From Edaphochlamys debaryana (Eukaryota > Chlorophyta > Chlorophyceae > Chlamydomonadales): a stretch of DNA of 64,000 nt. The notes beneath the pieces are model-generated. The model saw only the letters and a program-made list of their open reading frames with translations. It did not search any database and had not been told where the DNA came from. Of the stretch, positions 22,501 through 33,007 are shown piece by piece. Made by a program: the position numbers and the translations under genes. The stretch is taken from assembly GCA_016858145.1 (NCBI GenBank), contig JAEHOE010000067.1, positions 372,001-436,000 of the forward strand, in the 5' to 3' direction. Position 1 is the stretch's first letter. Each line of letters starts with the position of its first letter.

Positions 22501-25500
22501 CCCAGCACGAGTGCCTGGGGTTCCCCTGTCATGGTCATCCCTAAGAAGGCTGATCCCGTGGCGGTCACGGCCGACGGGCAGGATGAGACGAGCAAACCCA
22601 AGCCCCCGGCTGAATTCCGGGTGGTGACCGATGCGCGAGCGTGCAATCTGGTCGTCCGCCCGCAGCGCTACCCAATGGGGAATATCCAGGACCTGTTGGA
22701 CACCGCCGCGCCGTCAGGCGGGTCCACTATGATCTACTCCAGCCTGGACCTCAAGGCGGGCTACTGGCAGGTGCCCATGCATGATGAAGAGTCGAAAGAC
22801 AAGCTGACGATTGTGACCCCACACGCCGCGTATCGCCCTACGGTCATGCCCATGGGCTTTCGGAACTCAAGTGCGGTGTTCAGCCGGCTGATGTCCCTCG
22901 TGATGGCGCCTTTGATGCCCGGCTCTCACTACCAAGAACGGGAGGCTGCAAGCGCAGACCGCCCACGCCCTCGCCCATGCTGCGTGGCCTTTGCCGACGA
23001 TGTGCTCACCTTCGCCCCCACGTGGGAGGAGCACTTGAGGGCACTGGAGGACGTGTTTGCATGTCTGCGACTGGCGGGCTTGCGCGTGGCGCTGAAGAAG
23101 TGCAGGCTTGGCATGAAGAGGGTGATCTTTCTGGGACACCTGCTGGACGGAGAGAAGGGCACAGTTGAGCCTGACCCGCGTAACTTGGCAACGATTGAGC
23201 GGCTGCCCGCACCGCGGACGGTCAAGGAGGTGCGCAGTTGGATATCGACGGCGGCATACTACAAGGCGTTCATCCGCAACTTTAGCCTCAAGGCAAAGCC
23301 CCTGTACGAGCTGACGCGCAAGGACCAACCTTGGCAGTGGGGACCGGAGGAGCACGAGGCGTGGAGCACGTTGCGGCAGGCCCTGCTCAGCACGCCAGTC
23401 CTGGCCGCGCCTGACTTCTCCCGGCCGTTCATCATCGCCACGGATTGGAGCAAGCATGCCGTGGCGGCGATCCTGAGTCAAGTGGGGCCAGATGGGAAGG
23501 AGAGGGTGGTGCAGTACGCAAGCAAGAAGATGTCAGGAAGCCAGCTCAACTGGTCCGCAGCGGACGGCGAGTGCTATGCCGCCGTCTTCGGCGTGACTCA
23601 CTTCCGCCCATACGTGTGGGGAACGCGCTTCACCCTCCTCACCGATAGTATGGCGGTGCGGTACTTGATGACCGCCAAGACGTCCAGTCTGCAGGGCAAG
23701 CTCGCCCGCATGGCCCTTAAGCTTATGTCGTACGACATGGACATCCAGCATCGGGCGGGCGAGAAGCATGGGAACGTGGACGGCCTGAGCCGGCTGGCAC
23801 ACTTGGCGGAGGACAGCGACGATGAGGAGCGCCCGCCTGGGGTGGCAAGTGGAGTGGCTAGCTCAGAACACTGGCAGGCGGAGGCCACCACGGTGGAGAT
23901 GTGTGCTGGTGAGGCTCCGAGAGCGGAGCTCTCGCCAGAAATCGAGGTCTACGTCACGAGCCGTATTGCCTCAGCGCAACCCGTGCGTCGCAGCCTATGT
24001 GCGCCGAATCCGCGGCCCTGGCGGCGACCGACGACCCTCTTGCCGAAGTCGGTGAGCGCCCCTAACCGTTGTGACACGGCGTCCCTGGTATCCTACCGTG
24101 GGGTGGCTGCGATCAGGATGGAGGACTTGGGGGACGGCGAGGATGAGGGTACGGCGGACCTATGGGGAGGAGCGCACACCGGTCTGGAGGTGTACATGAC
24201 TGATGGGCGCTCTGAAGCTAACCGTAACTGCAACACTTACTACGCTCCGGATTACCGGCCGGGTGGCAACCCGCCCGCGCCCCGCATCTCACCGCAGCAG
24301 CTTCAGGCCAACCAGGCTCTGGGACGACGGCTTGCGCGGGAGGAGGCGGCAGAGGGGGAGGCCCACCGCAGGGAGAACCTGAAGTTGGACGAGAGGGAAC
24401 GACGGGCGGGCATGACACACGAGACTGGGGTCGTCACAGGTCGCTCGAGCATCCGCTCCCATCGCTTCCCCCGGGTGCCCTGGGTGCCAGCGCCCGGAGC
24501 ACCGCGGCGCCCTGTCGTGGAAAGAGAGGAGGAGGAGGCCCCGGTGCCCCTCACGCAGCCAGCCCACGCACCTGTGCGCGCCGCCGAGCACGGTGCGGGT
24601 GAGGTGGACGGGATGGACATTCCACAGACTCAACCCGTGGCGCGGGAGGCGGAGGGCCCAGTCCCCATGGAGGGCGATGATGACCGGACGCAGACACCCT
24701 CGGGCGGTGAGGAACCAGGAGTGGTCCCCGTCTATCCGGGAACCGAGCCCCAGTCACCGCTGTGGGCAAGAGGACGCGACCCCGGGGACGGGGAAGGGGG
24801 GCAACAGACCAAGCGGCAGCGCAGACGGAGCTGCCTGCTAACCGGGTTCGTGGACCCAGAGAAGGAGGGCACCTCTGAGAAGCGGGGGCAAGGGTCCCCT
24901 GAGGACTGGAACCCCGCGATCCGGTGCTCCGTGTGTGGTCAAGGGATGCCTGATGACTCCTTGCTTCTCTGTGACTATTACGGGTGTACCCAGGCCTTCC
25001 ACACTTTCTGCCTCAACCCGCCCCTGGCCCACGTGCCGCCGGGCATGTGGATGTGCCCAGGCCCACACGCACCGTTTGTACCGCCGGCCCCAGTGGCCCC
25101 CGCAGCCGCTGCGGCCCCTGCGCCGCCGCAGGCCCCGGTGGCAGCGCCTGGGCCGAGTGACCTGACGACGGAAGGCACCGGCGCAGAGGAGGACAGTGGC
25201 GGGTCGGCCCGTGAGAGCCTTGTGGTGTCGTGGAGGCCTGAGGACGAGGGGGAGGAAGAGGAGGGGGAAGGCATGGGTGAGGATGTGGCTGTGGAGCTGG
25301 AAATTGAGGAGGGAGAAGGGGCGGATGAGGGGGATGAGGCTGGACCCTCGAAACCCCGGGCGGAGAGGTCGCCCTGGGAAGACACGGCCCTGATCCATTA
25401 CCTGCAAACGGGGCGCTGGAGCTTCCCCGAAAACATGGGCCTGGAGAGGGCAATCAAGGAGACCAAGAGGATTGAGCGTCGGGCAGAGAACTATATGTGG

Positions 25501-27048
25501 CTCGAGGGGACGCTGTACAAGGTGCGGCGCCAGCAGCGACGGCTTCCAGCCGGGGAGATCTCAAAGTGGAAGGTCCCCAAGCCGGCCGAGTGCGCGTCTA
25601 TTGTGCGCACGGTGCACAGTCAGGGGCATCAGGGCTTTGACAAAACCTACAGCTCCGTGCAGGCCCGGTTCTGGTGGCCCGGCGTGCGCAAGGATGTGGA
25701 AGCCTGCCTACGTCAGTGCCCCGAGTGCGCTAGCAACCAGAACAAACTGCTGCGCCATCCTCGGCTTCGCCCCCTTCCGGTCGTACCGATATTGGATACG
25801 GTGCACTTGGACCTGTTCGGCCCGGTGACAAAGACGCCGCGCGGGCATCGTTACTGCTTGGTCATGGTGGACAGCTTCAGCTCTTGGGTAGAAGTAGTGC
25901 CCCTGAAGACGAAGAAGGCGGCGGAGGTCTGGACGGCCTTCTGGCAGAACTGGGTCTGTCGGTATGGCGTGCCAAGGGTGGTGGTGTCAGACCGTGGTAC
26001 AGAGTTCACGGGCAAGGCCTTCGCACGCGAGCTGCGCTCCCGCAGCATCAAGCAGTACGTCACGGCCGGTAGCAACCCGCGTGGCAACGGGAAGGCGGAA
26101 CGCATGGTGGGGACCTTGCTGGATTCTCTCCGCAAGTTGATCACCGAGGAGACCGAGTGGGATGCCAAGTGCTACGACGCCGCTTATGCTTATCGTACGG
26201 CGGCCCACGCCGTCACCAAGATGAGCCCTGCTCTGTGCATGTTTGGGCGCGAGCTCACCTTGGCTGTGGAGCTGGCTCCCCCGGCAGACCCGGAGGCCTC
26301 GCCGGAGGAAGTTGAGCCCGAGCAGGTCCGTGTAGAGTGGACGTCCGAGCACTACCAGCTCCTGAGGGCACGGCGAGAGCGCATGGAAGGGTTGGCGGTG
26401 GATGCGGAGAAGAGGCACGTTGAGGCGAAGGAGAGGGCGGAAAGGGAGTATCAGAAGAGGCGGCACCAATCCAAGCCCAGGCAACGAGGGCAGAAGCCCG
26501 GCAAGCCGGAAGACGGATCGGCGGCAGGGGCGGGTCCAGTTAACCCCCTTGGGGAGGAAGTAGTGGCGGCGGCCCGGCAGGCGACTGTACAGCGGAAGCC
26601 GCGCGGTAAGGAGGCGGCCCAGCCCCCCTTGGCTAAGCCCCAGCAGCGGGAAGGTGCCAACCCGGGCGCTGTACCTACCCAAGCACGCGCGTCAGCCCCG
26701 GAGATTGGTCCGGCGGATCAGAGGCGCGAAGCGCCCGCCGCCGCCGGTGGTGCGCCAGCTGAAGGGGCAGGCCCGAACCCTGGACCTGTGGAAAGGGAGA
26801 CCGGGGGACAATACAATGTCAGGCCAGCGCAGGCGCACGAGCTTCAAGGGCTGCCCGACATCCCGCAAGACGCTTTGGTGTGGAAGCTGAAGCGACGGGA
26901 TAGTAAGATGGCCAAGGACCGTGAGGGACCCTACCTGTTCCAGTTTTGGCGGGCACCCGACGGCTCCCACGCCATCGTCAAGGACGCGCAAGGGACCATG
27001 TTTCCCGTCGCGTCGCACCTCCTGTTCGTGCCTCGGTCCAGCTTGTAG
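19510..27048 (+). CDS. Gag-Pol polyprotein of Ty3/gypsy retrotransposon, 2512 aa, intact
   Basis: One uninterrupted frame. Domains in order: a Gag-like region (about 15-175; [30 protein letters not shown]) with no CCHC knuckle seen; Pro/Arg-rich linker; aspartic protease with [10 protein letters not shown] (about 590); very acidic stretch (about 755-800); reverse transcriptase about 1000-1240 with [14 protein letters not shown] and active site FADD (about 1160); RNase H about 1305-1430 ([18 protein letters not shown]); a PHD-like zinc finger about 1804-1850 (CSVC, CDYYGC, HTFC, WMC); integrase with HHCC (about 2029-2080) and DDE residues in HLDLFG, SDRGTEF and NGKAER (about 2097-2197); and a C-terminal GPYLFQF module (about 2472). 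It copies element RNA and inserts the cDNA. All key residues appear intact. No chromodomain was seen; the PHD finger, unusual in this position, might read histone tails (inference). Confidence 0.95.
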   Translation: MEDQERQHGVTASSLNAIPLFDPDLHDARQWLNRIERHAQLFEWRDEDKLMVACCRLNSVAQIWEAGLGPELGNWASFRRAFVNRFAEREDELYSRLANCKQGRKESVRRYADRYRHLCSQLSIDANEDPTYMYNFLRGLQPRIHAKVYLLRPRDLDAAISDAIYVSEGLDLARDDQGDEEEGEDVGRSAPSRKGREEGPRFERVNPAPRYELVRPEPRSGGMARGRDAQDRPRVRWDDRREPMGRREDTRTPPRAAPPPRPPASPTGGASNDIEALRREFARLSVNLQEMQRRQEGGYPTRRGDDLATMVSMVDVDHTPQVYSAHGGPLRGRFPRLSPTPPRYQSPRFHNHQAHRDEVYLKRMGDFPNTTLPRKRVAIDPASYVNPAGAGGAREGRAGGEEERPHVAARRAMPAGTRMDPPPAQPPAFEARRSPGRVGWRPPPRAAGETMGRTHAIPAGNPMEEEGRVADEIMLKVNKFPLTLGSALRVNPVNVYTKLGARILNVARAQRDKGAAAAPSPGAPAAPAQHTAEINPDSPDQARGDPMIMHADPGVVMKTTALEPPRFQVCRAEILLADAEGVMVKTPSIIDSGASNSLAPYQTVRKLRLLPSIEPTSATFLSADGSSAKPSGRIRELFTSTGDMVITIDPFVSQARSYYMLLGCDWLSQARATICYDTSRLYYTNDDGQRSFIPITFLRSPEAMMVETIPKEDSPEGALVADFDPPPAAAAGARTQSASTSAPGAGEPMDDGDLPPLVEDSDEDEDEAEEGEEEEGSEEGSNSESKDDDGDDDAGAGGSPGSWGSWEDNEDGPDQDDWERQAQSTRRPNVEVYLSPSAAGPARSAASPSGRTAPAGEGEGAVAQLGTKGSGQTESLPSPPTFTSAEKHLAAARALATRAWARNKETPPREELSNTLRERINPDLTSAQREGMYQLLMRNHDMFALTNSELGRTTWVTCKVDTGDSPPVYTPPYRMSRVEMAAVDAEMAKLLKDGLIEPSTSAWGSPVMVIPKKADPVAVTADGQDETSKPKPPAEFRVVTDARACNLVVRPQRYPMGNIQDLLDTAAPSGGSTMIYSSLDLKAGYWQVPMHDEESKDKLTIVTPHAAYRPTVMPMGFRNSSAVFSRLMSLVMAPLMPGSHYQEREAASADRPRPRPCCVAFADDVLTFAPTWEEHLRALEDVFACLRLAGLRVALKKCRLGMKRVIFLGHLLDGEKGTVEPDPRNLATIERLPAPRTVKEVRSWISTAAYYKAFIRNFSLKAKPLYELTRKDQPWQWGPEEHEAWSTLRQALLSTPVLAAPDFSRPFIIATDWSKHAVAAILSQVGPDGKERVVQYASKKMSGSQLNWSAADGECYAAVFGVTHFRPYVWGTRFTLLTDSMAVRYLMTAKTSSLQGKLARMALKLMSYDMDIQHRAGEKHGNVDGLSRLAHLAEDSDDEERPPGVASGVASSEHWQAEATTVEMCAGEAPRAELSPEIEVYVTSRIASAQPVRRSLCAPNPRPWRRPTTLLPKSVSAPNRCDTASLVSYRGVAAIRMEDLGDGEDEGTADLWGGAHTGLEVYMTDGRSEANRNCNTYYAPDYRPGGNPPAPRISPQQLQANQALGRRLAREEAAEGEAHRRENLKLDERERRAGMTHETGVVTGRSSIRSHRFPRVPWVPAPGAPRRPVVEREEEEAPVPLTQPAHAPVRAAEHGAGEVDGMDIPQTQPVAREAEGPVPMEGDDDRTQTPSGGEEPGVVPVYPGTEPQSPLWARGRDPGDGEGGQQTKRQRRRSCLLTGFVDPEKEGTSEKRGQGSPEDWNPAIRCSVCGQGMPDDSLLLCDYYGCTQAFHTFCLNPPLAHVPPGMWMCPGPHAPFVPPAPVAPAAAAAPAPPQAPVAAPGPSDLTTEGTGAEEDSGGSARESLVVSWRPEDEGEEEEGEGMGEDVAVELEIEEGEGADEGDEAGPSKPRAERSPWEDTALIHYLQTGRWSFPENMGLERAIKETKRIERRAENYMWLEGTLYKVRRQQRRLPAGEISKWKVPKPAECASIVRTVHSQGHQGFDKTYSSVQARFWWPGVRKDVEACLRQCPECASNQNKLLRHPRLRPLPVVPILDTVHLDLFGPVTKTPRGHRYCLVMVDSFSSWVEVVPLKTKKAAEVWTAFWQNWVCRYGVPRVVVSDRGTEFTGKAFARELRSRSIKQYVTAGSNPRGNGKAERMVGTLLDSLRKLITEETEWDAKCYDAAYAYRTAAHAVTKMSPALCMFGRELTLAVELAPPADPEASPEEVEPEQVRVEWTSEHYQLLRARRERMEGLAVDAEKRHVEAKERAEREYQKRRHQSKPRQRGQKPGKPEDGSAAGAGPVNPLGEEVVAAARQATVQRKPRGKEAAQPPLAKPQQREGANPGAVPTQARASAPEIGPADQRREAPAAAGGAPAEGAGPNPGPVERETGGQYNVRPAQAHELQGLPDIPQDALVWKLKRRDSKMAKDREGPYLFQFWRAPDGSHAIVKDAQGTMFPVASHLLFVPRSSL
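24916..25060 (+). other. PHD-finger-like segment inside Pol
   Basis: Cysteine and histidine spacing follows a Cys4-His-Cys3 PHD finger: CSVC, then CDYYGC, then HTFC, then WMC. The last ligand is not a Cys; a His three residues later (CPGPH) could replace it. It lies between RNase H and integrase, flanked by Pro/Ala-rich and acidic linkers. Confidence 0.75.
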
Positions 27049-27689
27049 GCAGGGTGCCTGCGGGCGAAGGGCGGGGTGACGGTCGGGACAAGCCGGACAC
27101 CGACCGAGACAGGGACCTCTTCCGCCACGACAAGTGGCCATAACTTTGAGTTATCCGACGACGGGAGGCAATCCTTGAGCGAACTGTGCTGTGCTGAGGG
27201 GCGCGGTCGCGATGGTCGCAACATCGCACGCCCAGGTGACCGGGAGTCACAGGACACGTGTGGCGCACGGGTTGGAAACGCCCCGTGACTAACCATCAAG
27301 TTTCTGGTCAACGCACCAACGAAAAGTGACAGGCTCCGAACGCGTTGACCACAACCACGGTAGGGTTTGCGACGAAAAAGGGCACGCCGGCAGGCGCCGC
27401 GTAAGGAAAGCCTTATGGGAAGTGCGACGCCGGCCCCCATAGCGCCCCGCGGTAAGGTGCCGACTATGGAGCCTGTGCTGGAGAAGCCTCCAACGCGCAA
27501 GCTCACAAGCTCGTGCCGTACGGGCGGTTGGCCAAGCCTGGTGCACAGGTGGCAAATAAACGACCGCCGGAGGAGGGGGCAACCGAACGCCACCCTTAAA
27601 CGCCAACACAACCCGGCAACCCGTTACACGCTGCACACGCGACAACATTATTGCCTCTGGAGCGCTGAGGTTTCTAGCTAACCCGCATC
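27049..27689. other. Spacer between Gag-Pol and the second ORF of the element
   Basis: No ORF of note. It could hold a promoter for the second ORF: an AT-rich AAATAAAC lies near 27550 and a purine-rich GGAGGAGGGGGC near 27566-27578. No polypurine tract abuts an LTR here. Confidence 0.4.
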
Positions 27690-29092
27690 ATGCTTGCTGT
27701 CGCCGCCAAAAAGGCTGACGCCGGCCGTAGCGCTAGGGATGCCGGTGTGCATGGGCTCCGCCCGAGCACCGCGCTTAGGACGTCGGTCCGTGTGCGTGGT
27801 TTTGTCAACTACAAGGGAGTGCGCCTGGTGAGGGCCCTCCCGGCGGTGCGCGCCCGGCCCAACGGCAAGCCCAGCGTCGCGGCCGAGACCGACAAGGACC
27901 CCAAGTCCCTGACTAAGGACTTCATCTATACCGGTACCCAGACGGCTGCGGTCAAGTGGCTGCTCAAGAAGCTCAACGTGAGCGGAAGGAGCGTGGTGGC
28001 GCTCAACCATCTGGTGTCTCAGATGTCGCTTCAGCTCGCGCGGGCCGAGAAGGCCCACAGCGATGTCACCAAGGAGAATCTGTCGCTGGCTGAGCGGCTG
28101 GGAGTACTCGCGGCGCTGGTCGGCGGGGTCCTGTTCCCGTACGCAGACCCCATCATGCTGACTCAGTACATGATGGCCGCCCTGGGCTCTGGGCCGGGCA
28201 CCGGGGGCCTGTTCTTCGAGGGCGAGATACTGCCTCCCAACGAGGCTTTCACCACCGTGGTCTCCGGTGTGCAGCGCCTGTCCATGGCCCTGACTGACCC
28301 GCGCATTGCGCCCCACATCGCCAAGGTGTTTGACATGGCCCGCTCGTACAACACGACCGACACCTTCGCCTCCGCCTTCGAGGACCTCGGCCTCTGCGCG
28401 CCCAGCTCCGGCAAACCTCCCTCGACGGCCGTCGCCAAGGCCATTGAGCGGGGCGCATGGGCCACGGCTAAGGCCAACGTGCACCTGCAGTCCCTGATCC
28501 CGCCGATCCCGCCCATGCACGCCCCCACGGGCATTGTGTTCGCTGAGCACCCTCCTCCGCCTCCGCCTCCCCCGCCTAGCGCCTCCTCTCCGGCGGCTGA
28601 CAACGGTGGCGCTCCCATGGACACCAACCTGGGCAACGAGATCCCCGACCCCGTGTTCGCCCCCTGCGACCCCGAGACGGTCGAGGCCTTCGGCGCCTTC
28701 TCCTCGCCGGACGCTAAGATGTGCGAGCCGCCCGGCTCCCCCACCTGCTCCGCCGGCCTGGTCCCCATGACTCACGCCCCCTCAACCCGCTCGAGGAGAG
28801 CCCCGCTCCCTTCGCCACCTCCTTCCCCAGCCCCATGGACTACCAGGTGGTGCCGCAGATGGACTGCCCGCCTTTCGTGCCGCCGCCGCCGCCCGGCAGC
28901 CCGGACTTCGGCGACTCCGGCTTCCCCGACTCCATTCCCGGCCCCGGCAGCTCCCCTCCGCTGGTGATTGTGTTCAAGGGCAAGGTCAAGGACCCCCGCC
29001 GGCACCTGCGCGTGGTCCGCTCCATCGGCTCCCGCCGCGTGCGCCTGGCGACTGACCCGCCCGCGGCGAGCCCGGAGGTCATGGTCGAGTAA
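27690..29092 (+). CDS. Second ORF of the retrotransposon, about 465 aa, unknown function, one frameshift
   Basis: An intronless frame starts at ATG 27690 (MLAVAAKKADAGRSARDAGV) and stays protein-like to about 28780. There a one-base shift moves it to the frame ending at TAA 29090-29092, which contains NPLEESPAPFATSFPSPMD and FKGKVKDPRRHLRVVRSIGS. The Arg-rich N-terminus resembles an organelle transit peptide, a middle part is helical and hydrophobic (LAERLGVLAALVGGVLF), and a Pro run (28548-28575) leads to an acidic, Pro-rich region. Lack of introns, in a genome where host genes have one every 100-200 bases, and a place between pol and the 3' LTR favour an element-borne accessory or captured gene. 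I recognise no family. A processed host gene trapped beside a solo LTR is the alternative. Confidence 0.6.
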
Positions 29093-29171
29093 GGGGCGGG
29101 TTGATGCAGCGGTCGAGCAACCGCAGCGTGGGTTCTAGCTGACGGGACGTGCAGCCCCGCAACTACCCCCA

Positions 29172-29181
29172 GCGTTGTACA
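29172..29181 (+). repeat. 10-bp direct repeat, left of 3' LTR
   Basis: GCGTTGTACA, repeated exactly at 30476-30485 on the other side of the 3' LTR. It looks like a target-site duplication of the LTR alone, two bases off its left end. Confidence 0.7.
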
Positions 29182-29183
29182 GC

Positions 29184-30475
29184 TGTTGCACGAGGGTGGT
29201 TGAACACGAGGATTGGGTGTCCACGCGACACGCTCCTGCGTGTGCCGCGCGCTTTGCGGCTGTACCATAGCACTTGCATGCCCACGAGCGATTGGCATGC
29301 GCTCATGGCAGGGCACGCACATTGACAAGTCGGGGGTGCACTTCTAAGTTCTACGGCATTCCGTGACATGCGGCGTGGTGTGTGTGGCGTGTGGCCTGGA
29401 GCAATGACACGGGTACCACTGAGTAAGCAAGGGTCCCCTGGACCACTAGTTGTCTTTGTGGCGAGCGAGGCGCCCTGGATACCCTGGGACGAGTGGAAGG
29501 GCACCGTATGTGGGATAAGGGTGTGTGGTCGTGAGGGCTGAGCGGTCGGGAGCACATCTGCGGCCTGTGTACAATATTGCAAGTGGATCTGGACCATGCA
29601 AGATGGGTGGCGAGGGCCAAGGGGGAAGAGGGTGTGTGGTTGTTGACGCTCGGAGGTGTTTGGTGGTCACGGCAATTGTGGTTTGGGTTGATTGATGTGG
29701 TTGTGCGGTAGTGCGTGAAGCTTTCAAAGGGGCCTTATGCGATTGCCCGGGAGTACATAAGGAGTGGCCGGTGACGGATGGGGTAAGCCCCGGATCCAAA
29801 ACCGTGATCGTCTGGAGCGTAAACCTGCCCTGACTCGCTATTCTGCGGCTTTATTGCCAAGTGCTATCCTGCCGAGCCCTCTGTAATCTGAGAGCTCACT
29901 TCTGTCTCCGACCTGGAGCCCCGCGCCCTGTTCCCAGAGGCGTCAGGCACGGACCCCTGGTCCCTGCCCCCACTCAGCCTGCCTGCCCCGCAGCCGGCTG
30001 TGTTTGTCTCGTGTCCCCTTCAGCGCTCGCACTAGCGCCACAGGACACGCTCCCCGCTCCTCGCCTGCATCAGTGCGCGAGCGGAGGCGAGCGCATTGGC
30101 TTCCTACCCGATCACACGCTAAACCCTGCGGGCCCTCAGCCCAGCCGGGTCTTCACCGCAGCAGCCCCGCGCCGCTGCTCCATCCCCCCCCCCCTTCCGT
30201 CAGCTCACACCCCTTTGACCCCGTCACGCTATACGCTTCCGCTGCATCACTTCCCAAACCTAAGTCCCACTTCGACGTGCGCAATACCCCTGCGTCACGA
30301 GACCCGCGCTTGAGACATCCCGAGCCCGCTCCCTGAGGCGAGGCCAGAGTCAGCGTCTTCACACGCTAGATCCTGGGCACCACCGGGCGTGCAGAACGAT
30401 CCTAGGGCAGCAATCCACACGACTGGGCCACAAAAAAAAATTTGTGGGTACTCATTAAGTGTGGCCCTGCTTTCC
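29184..30475 (+). repeat. 3' LTR (1292 bp)
   Basis: Matches the 5' LTR except for one extra C in the C run near 30186-30196. It has the same TGTAA motif at 29882-29886. No polypurine tract precedes it. Confidence 0.9.
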
Positions 30476-30485
30476 GCGTTGTACA
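30476..30485 (+). repeat. 10-bp direct repeat, right of 3' LTR
   Basis: GCGTTGTACA, the partner of 29172-29181. Its last base overlaps an ATG (30485) that could start an alternative short lectin exon (MDGRKARG). Confidence 0.7.
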
Positions 30486-30705
30486 TGGATGGCCGCAAAG
30501 CACGCGGGAGGTGTAGGCAGACCCGTGACCACGAAACGGACAGTTAAATCGCTTATCGGGTGTGTTTGTGTAGACGACACGGCTTAGGCCTGGCTTGGGC
30601 TACGCGTTCTTGCGCCGTGCGTGACGCGCCATATGACAGGACGCTCGCGGTGATCCCTGGGGGTGACTGATGACGCGTCCTTATTGTACCCTTCCACCCA
30701 CTCAG

Positions 30706-31075
30706 TGCTGCTGAGGTGCGCGCCTTGGAGGCCAGGCAGGAGGTCAACACGCCGATCAAAGAGCTTCGCTCGATGGACGGCCGCTTCGTCTTCGTCATGC
30801 AGAACGACCGCAACATTGTGCTGTACAAGAACGGCCATGCCATCTGGAGCAGCAACACGTGGGCCGCCAACGCCCGCGGGCCGTACCAGCTGATGATGCA
30901 GGCGGACGGCAACCTGGTGGCCTACGAGCCCAACGGACACCCCTTTTGGGCCTCTGACACGTGGCACTGCGGACCCGGCCCGTTCCAGCTGATCATGCAG
31001 GATGACGGCAACTGCGTGCTATACGACTCAAACATGAAGCCGCACTGGGCCACCAACACGTGGCGGCATCGCTAG
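30706..31075 (+). CDS. B-lectin (bulb-type mannose-binding) domain, last exon
   Basis: Begins after a clear acceptor (CCACCCACTCAG) in phase 2 and ends at a TAG, giving 122 residues plus the split codon. It holds three copies of the monocot mannose-binding signature QxDxNxVxY: QNDRNIVLY, QADGNLVAY and QDDGNCVLY, with WSSNTW, WASDTW and WATNTW after them. All three sugar-binding sites look intact, so mannose or a related glycan is the expected ligand. The domain is complete at about 110 residues. Upstream coding is either the exons at 17523-17846 (phase fits, strong donor) or a short exon 30485-30516 (MDGRKARG, weaker donor, phase also fits). No signal peptide is seen in this exon. Confidence 0.85.
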
Positions 31076-32346
31076 ATTGGATAGGCCATGCATGGCGGCG
31101 GAGGCAGGGAAGGGGCTTGGCCAGCTGGCTGGGCCTTGCCAAAACGGTGCCCGTCCCGTCAGTCACCAAGGAATGAATCCAGGCCAGGCCAGGCCTGGCC
31201 CGGGGACCGATGGTTGCAATGTTCATCGTGAGTCTGAGCACTCAAGGCCCCTACCCGCTTGATTCTCAGACCATCGGCGGCTCTCGCCCAGGATACGTGT
31301 GTTTTGCGTGGGGGGTAGGTGGGTTGCGGGTGGTGGTGGGGGGTTGGCTTCCGTCTACTGTCTGGCTTGCCGGCGTGCGTGTGATGCATTGTGTTCCGCA
31401 AGTACTCCTTGTTTGTTGGTGAGAGAATCCAGATGCTTATTCGCGTACTCACGGACGTGACGTGTTCTCAACACCGCAAGATGTCAGGCCCGCACCCGCG
31501 AGCTGTGACGCATGTGCTGTGCACAGCTTGGCTCTTGGCTGGCAAGCAGGGCAAGGTTGGCTGCCAAGCCACGGCGTTCAGCTGCCGTGCACCCCGCAGG
31601 GGTCGCTCACTGTAACCACTGAGGAATGTCCGACCCATACTGTCCCCACGGCAGACCCCAGCGCAGCCTGTCTCTTGCTCCTGCTGTCGCTCCGAAGTCC
31701 TGCCCGTCCTCCGGCCCTCTGGCGCCCCTGCTCCCTCCGTCCCCTCTGGCCCTTCACTACATACGCCCCCTTCATTCCCTCCGGCCCCTCCGCCCCCTTT
31801 GGCCCTTCACCTCCTCCAGACACTTCGCCTTCTGGCCATGCGTGCGCTGCACTACGCGCCGCTTGCCCTCATCGTCACAATTTCTCGCCAGGGCGAGAGA
31901 CGGTGTCGACAACACGTGTTCGGGTGCATTTGCAAGGCTGGGAGCCGTTCGGAGCCATGGGGCAGCAGTCTTCAGACCGTGGCAAGGATGAGCAAGTGGC
32001 GGGTCCGACTGGGCCCTCGGCGGCGGCGTCACAGGCCAAGGTCTTGGGCTTCGGGTCTCCAGCGGTAGCCATGAGGGACTCGGTGTGGGTGCCCAATTCA
32101 ACTTTCGCACGCGGAGAGTTGGCAAAGGAAAGGGAGGCTTGGCGGTGACTGCGCGGCGGGCATGCGCCGGGCTCTTCATGAGGGGAAAGGGGCACGGGAT
32201 CTGGGGCCAGGGACGAGGGGCCGCAATTGCCGCGCGGAATACGGAAGGGCGGGGGAGGGTGTGAGGTCTGCGCCACAAAAGGAGCCACAAGAGACTATTG
32301 AATTCTGCTTAAGCAGCTTAGGCCACGCAGTTTGTGCTCTTTTCAG
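31076..32346. other. Lectin 3' UTR and intergenic sequence
   Basis: No supported exon. The first 500-600 bases should be lectin 3' UTR. The rest holds C-rich sequence (31650-31840) without a clear gene. A dispersed repeat copy lies at 31557-31620. Confidence 0.45.
31611..31615 (+). terminator. Possible TGTAA polyadenylation signal of the lectin gene
   Basis: TGTAA about 535 bases after the lectin stop, at the end of a repeat also found at 16319. Motif and position only. Confidence 0.3.
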
Positions 32347-33007
32347 GTGCAGGTGCACGCCGGCAGCACGGGGGCGTCAGCACGCAGCTCCTCTCCGCCG
32401 GCCCTGCGCTATGACTACGACAGCGAGTGGACGCTTCACCGGTACTGCATGTGGATACCGTAGGGGCGCAGCTGCCGCTGCCGTTCCTCATGGTCGCACC
32501 GGGCAGCGGCCCCGTGCGGCCATGCCACGCTGGAGGGACGCTGGCTCTGGCGGCGGGAGCGGGCCAGGGCGCAGTGCTGCGGCCCTGGAAAGAGCATGCT
32601 GCGCTGCTAGCGTCCCAGGCCATCCAGGCGGCGTACTTGCGCCCTCCTGGTGCCGCCGCTGACCTCGCCGCTGACGGCGCCAGGCTGGCTGGCTGGTGAA
32701 CCGCTCTGAGGGCACCAACTTCTGCGAGACATGGTTCTCTGAGCTGGTGGCAAGTGCGGGCGGCAGCAAGCCACCTGGCTCGCTCGTACCCCAGCAGGCG
32801 CCGACCGTGGAGTGGCGGGAGCGGAAGCGGCAGACCCCGCTCGAGCGGCGCGGTTACGACATGCCGCCACGGCGGGCTGACCGCGCCGCTTACCCCCACC
32901 ACAAGCTGAGGCAGGGCCAGCGCGGTTGGACCGACGGGCCTGGGACCTTCTGGGGTTTCAAGCTATCGGAGAAGGCGCGACGGGACGGCTCTAAGCTCGC
33001 GGATTAG
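32347..33007 (+). pseudogene. Frame-broken coding remnant, function unknown
   Basis: After an acceptor-like TTTTCAG at 32346 three protein-like blocks follow in different frames: 32347-32463 (LRYDYDSEWTLHRYCMW then a stop), about 32430-32699 (VGAQLPLPFLMVAPGSG) and about 32690-33007 (SEGTNFCETWFSELVA, ending KLSEKARRDGSKLAD and TAG). No introns fit between them, so two frameshifts are the simplest reading. No domain is recognised. Real introns missed by eye, or sequence errors, are the alternatives. Confidence 0.35.

Larger units (their letters stand above)
18118..30475 (+). mobile_element. Ty3/gypsy LTR retrotransposon, about 12.4 kb, recent insertion
   Basis: Two long direct repeats (18118-19408 and 29184-30475) flank an intact 2512-aa Gag-Pol frame and a second ORF. 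The order protease, reverse transcriptase, RNase H, integrase defines Ty3/gypsy. A likely primer-binding site starts directly after the 5' LTR. The LTRs match apart from one base in a C run (1291 against 1292 bases), so insertion was recent and the element may be active. No polypurine tract precedes the 3' LTR, and the expected 5-bp target duplication across the whole element is not seen; instead the 3' LTR alone is bracketed by a perfect 10-bp repeat. It sits in the proposed intron of the B-lectin gene. Confidence 0.85.

Noticed and set aside
30485..30516. Alternative first exon of the lectin (MDGRKARG)
   Set aside because: The phase fits, but the donor GTGTAG is weak and the 10-bp repeat ends in this ATG; kept only as an alternative.
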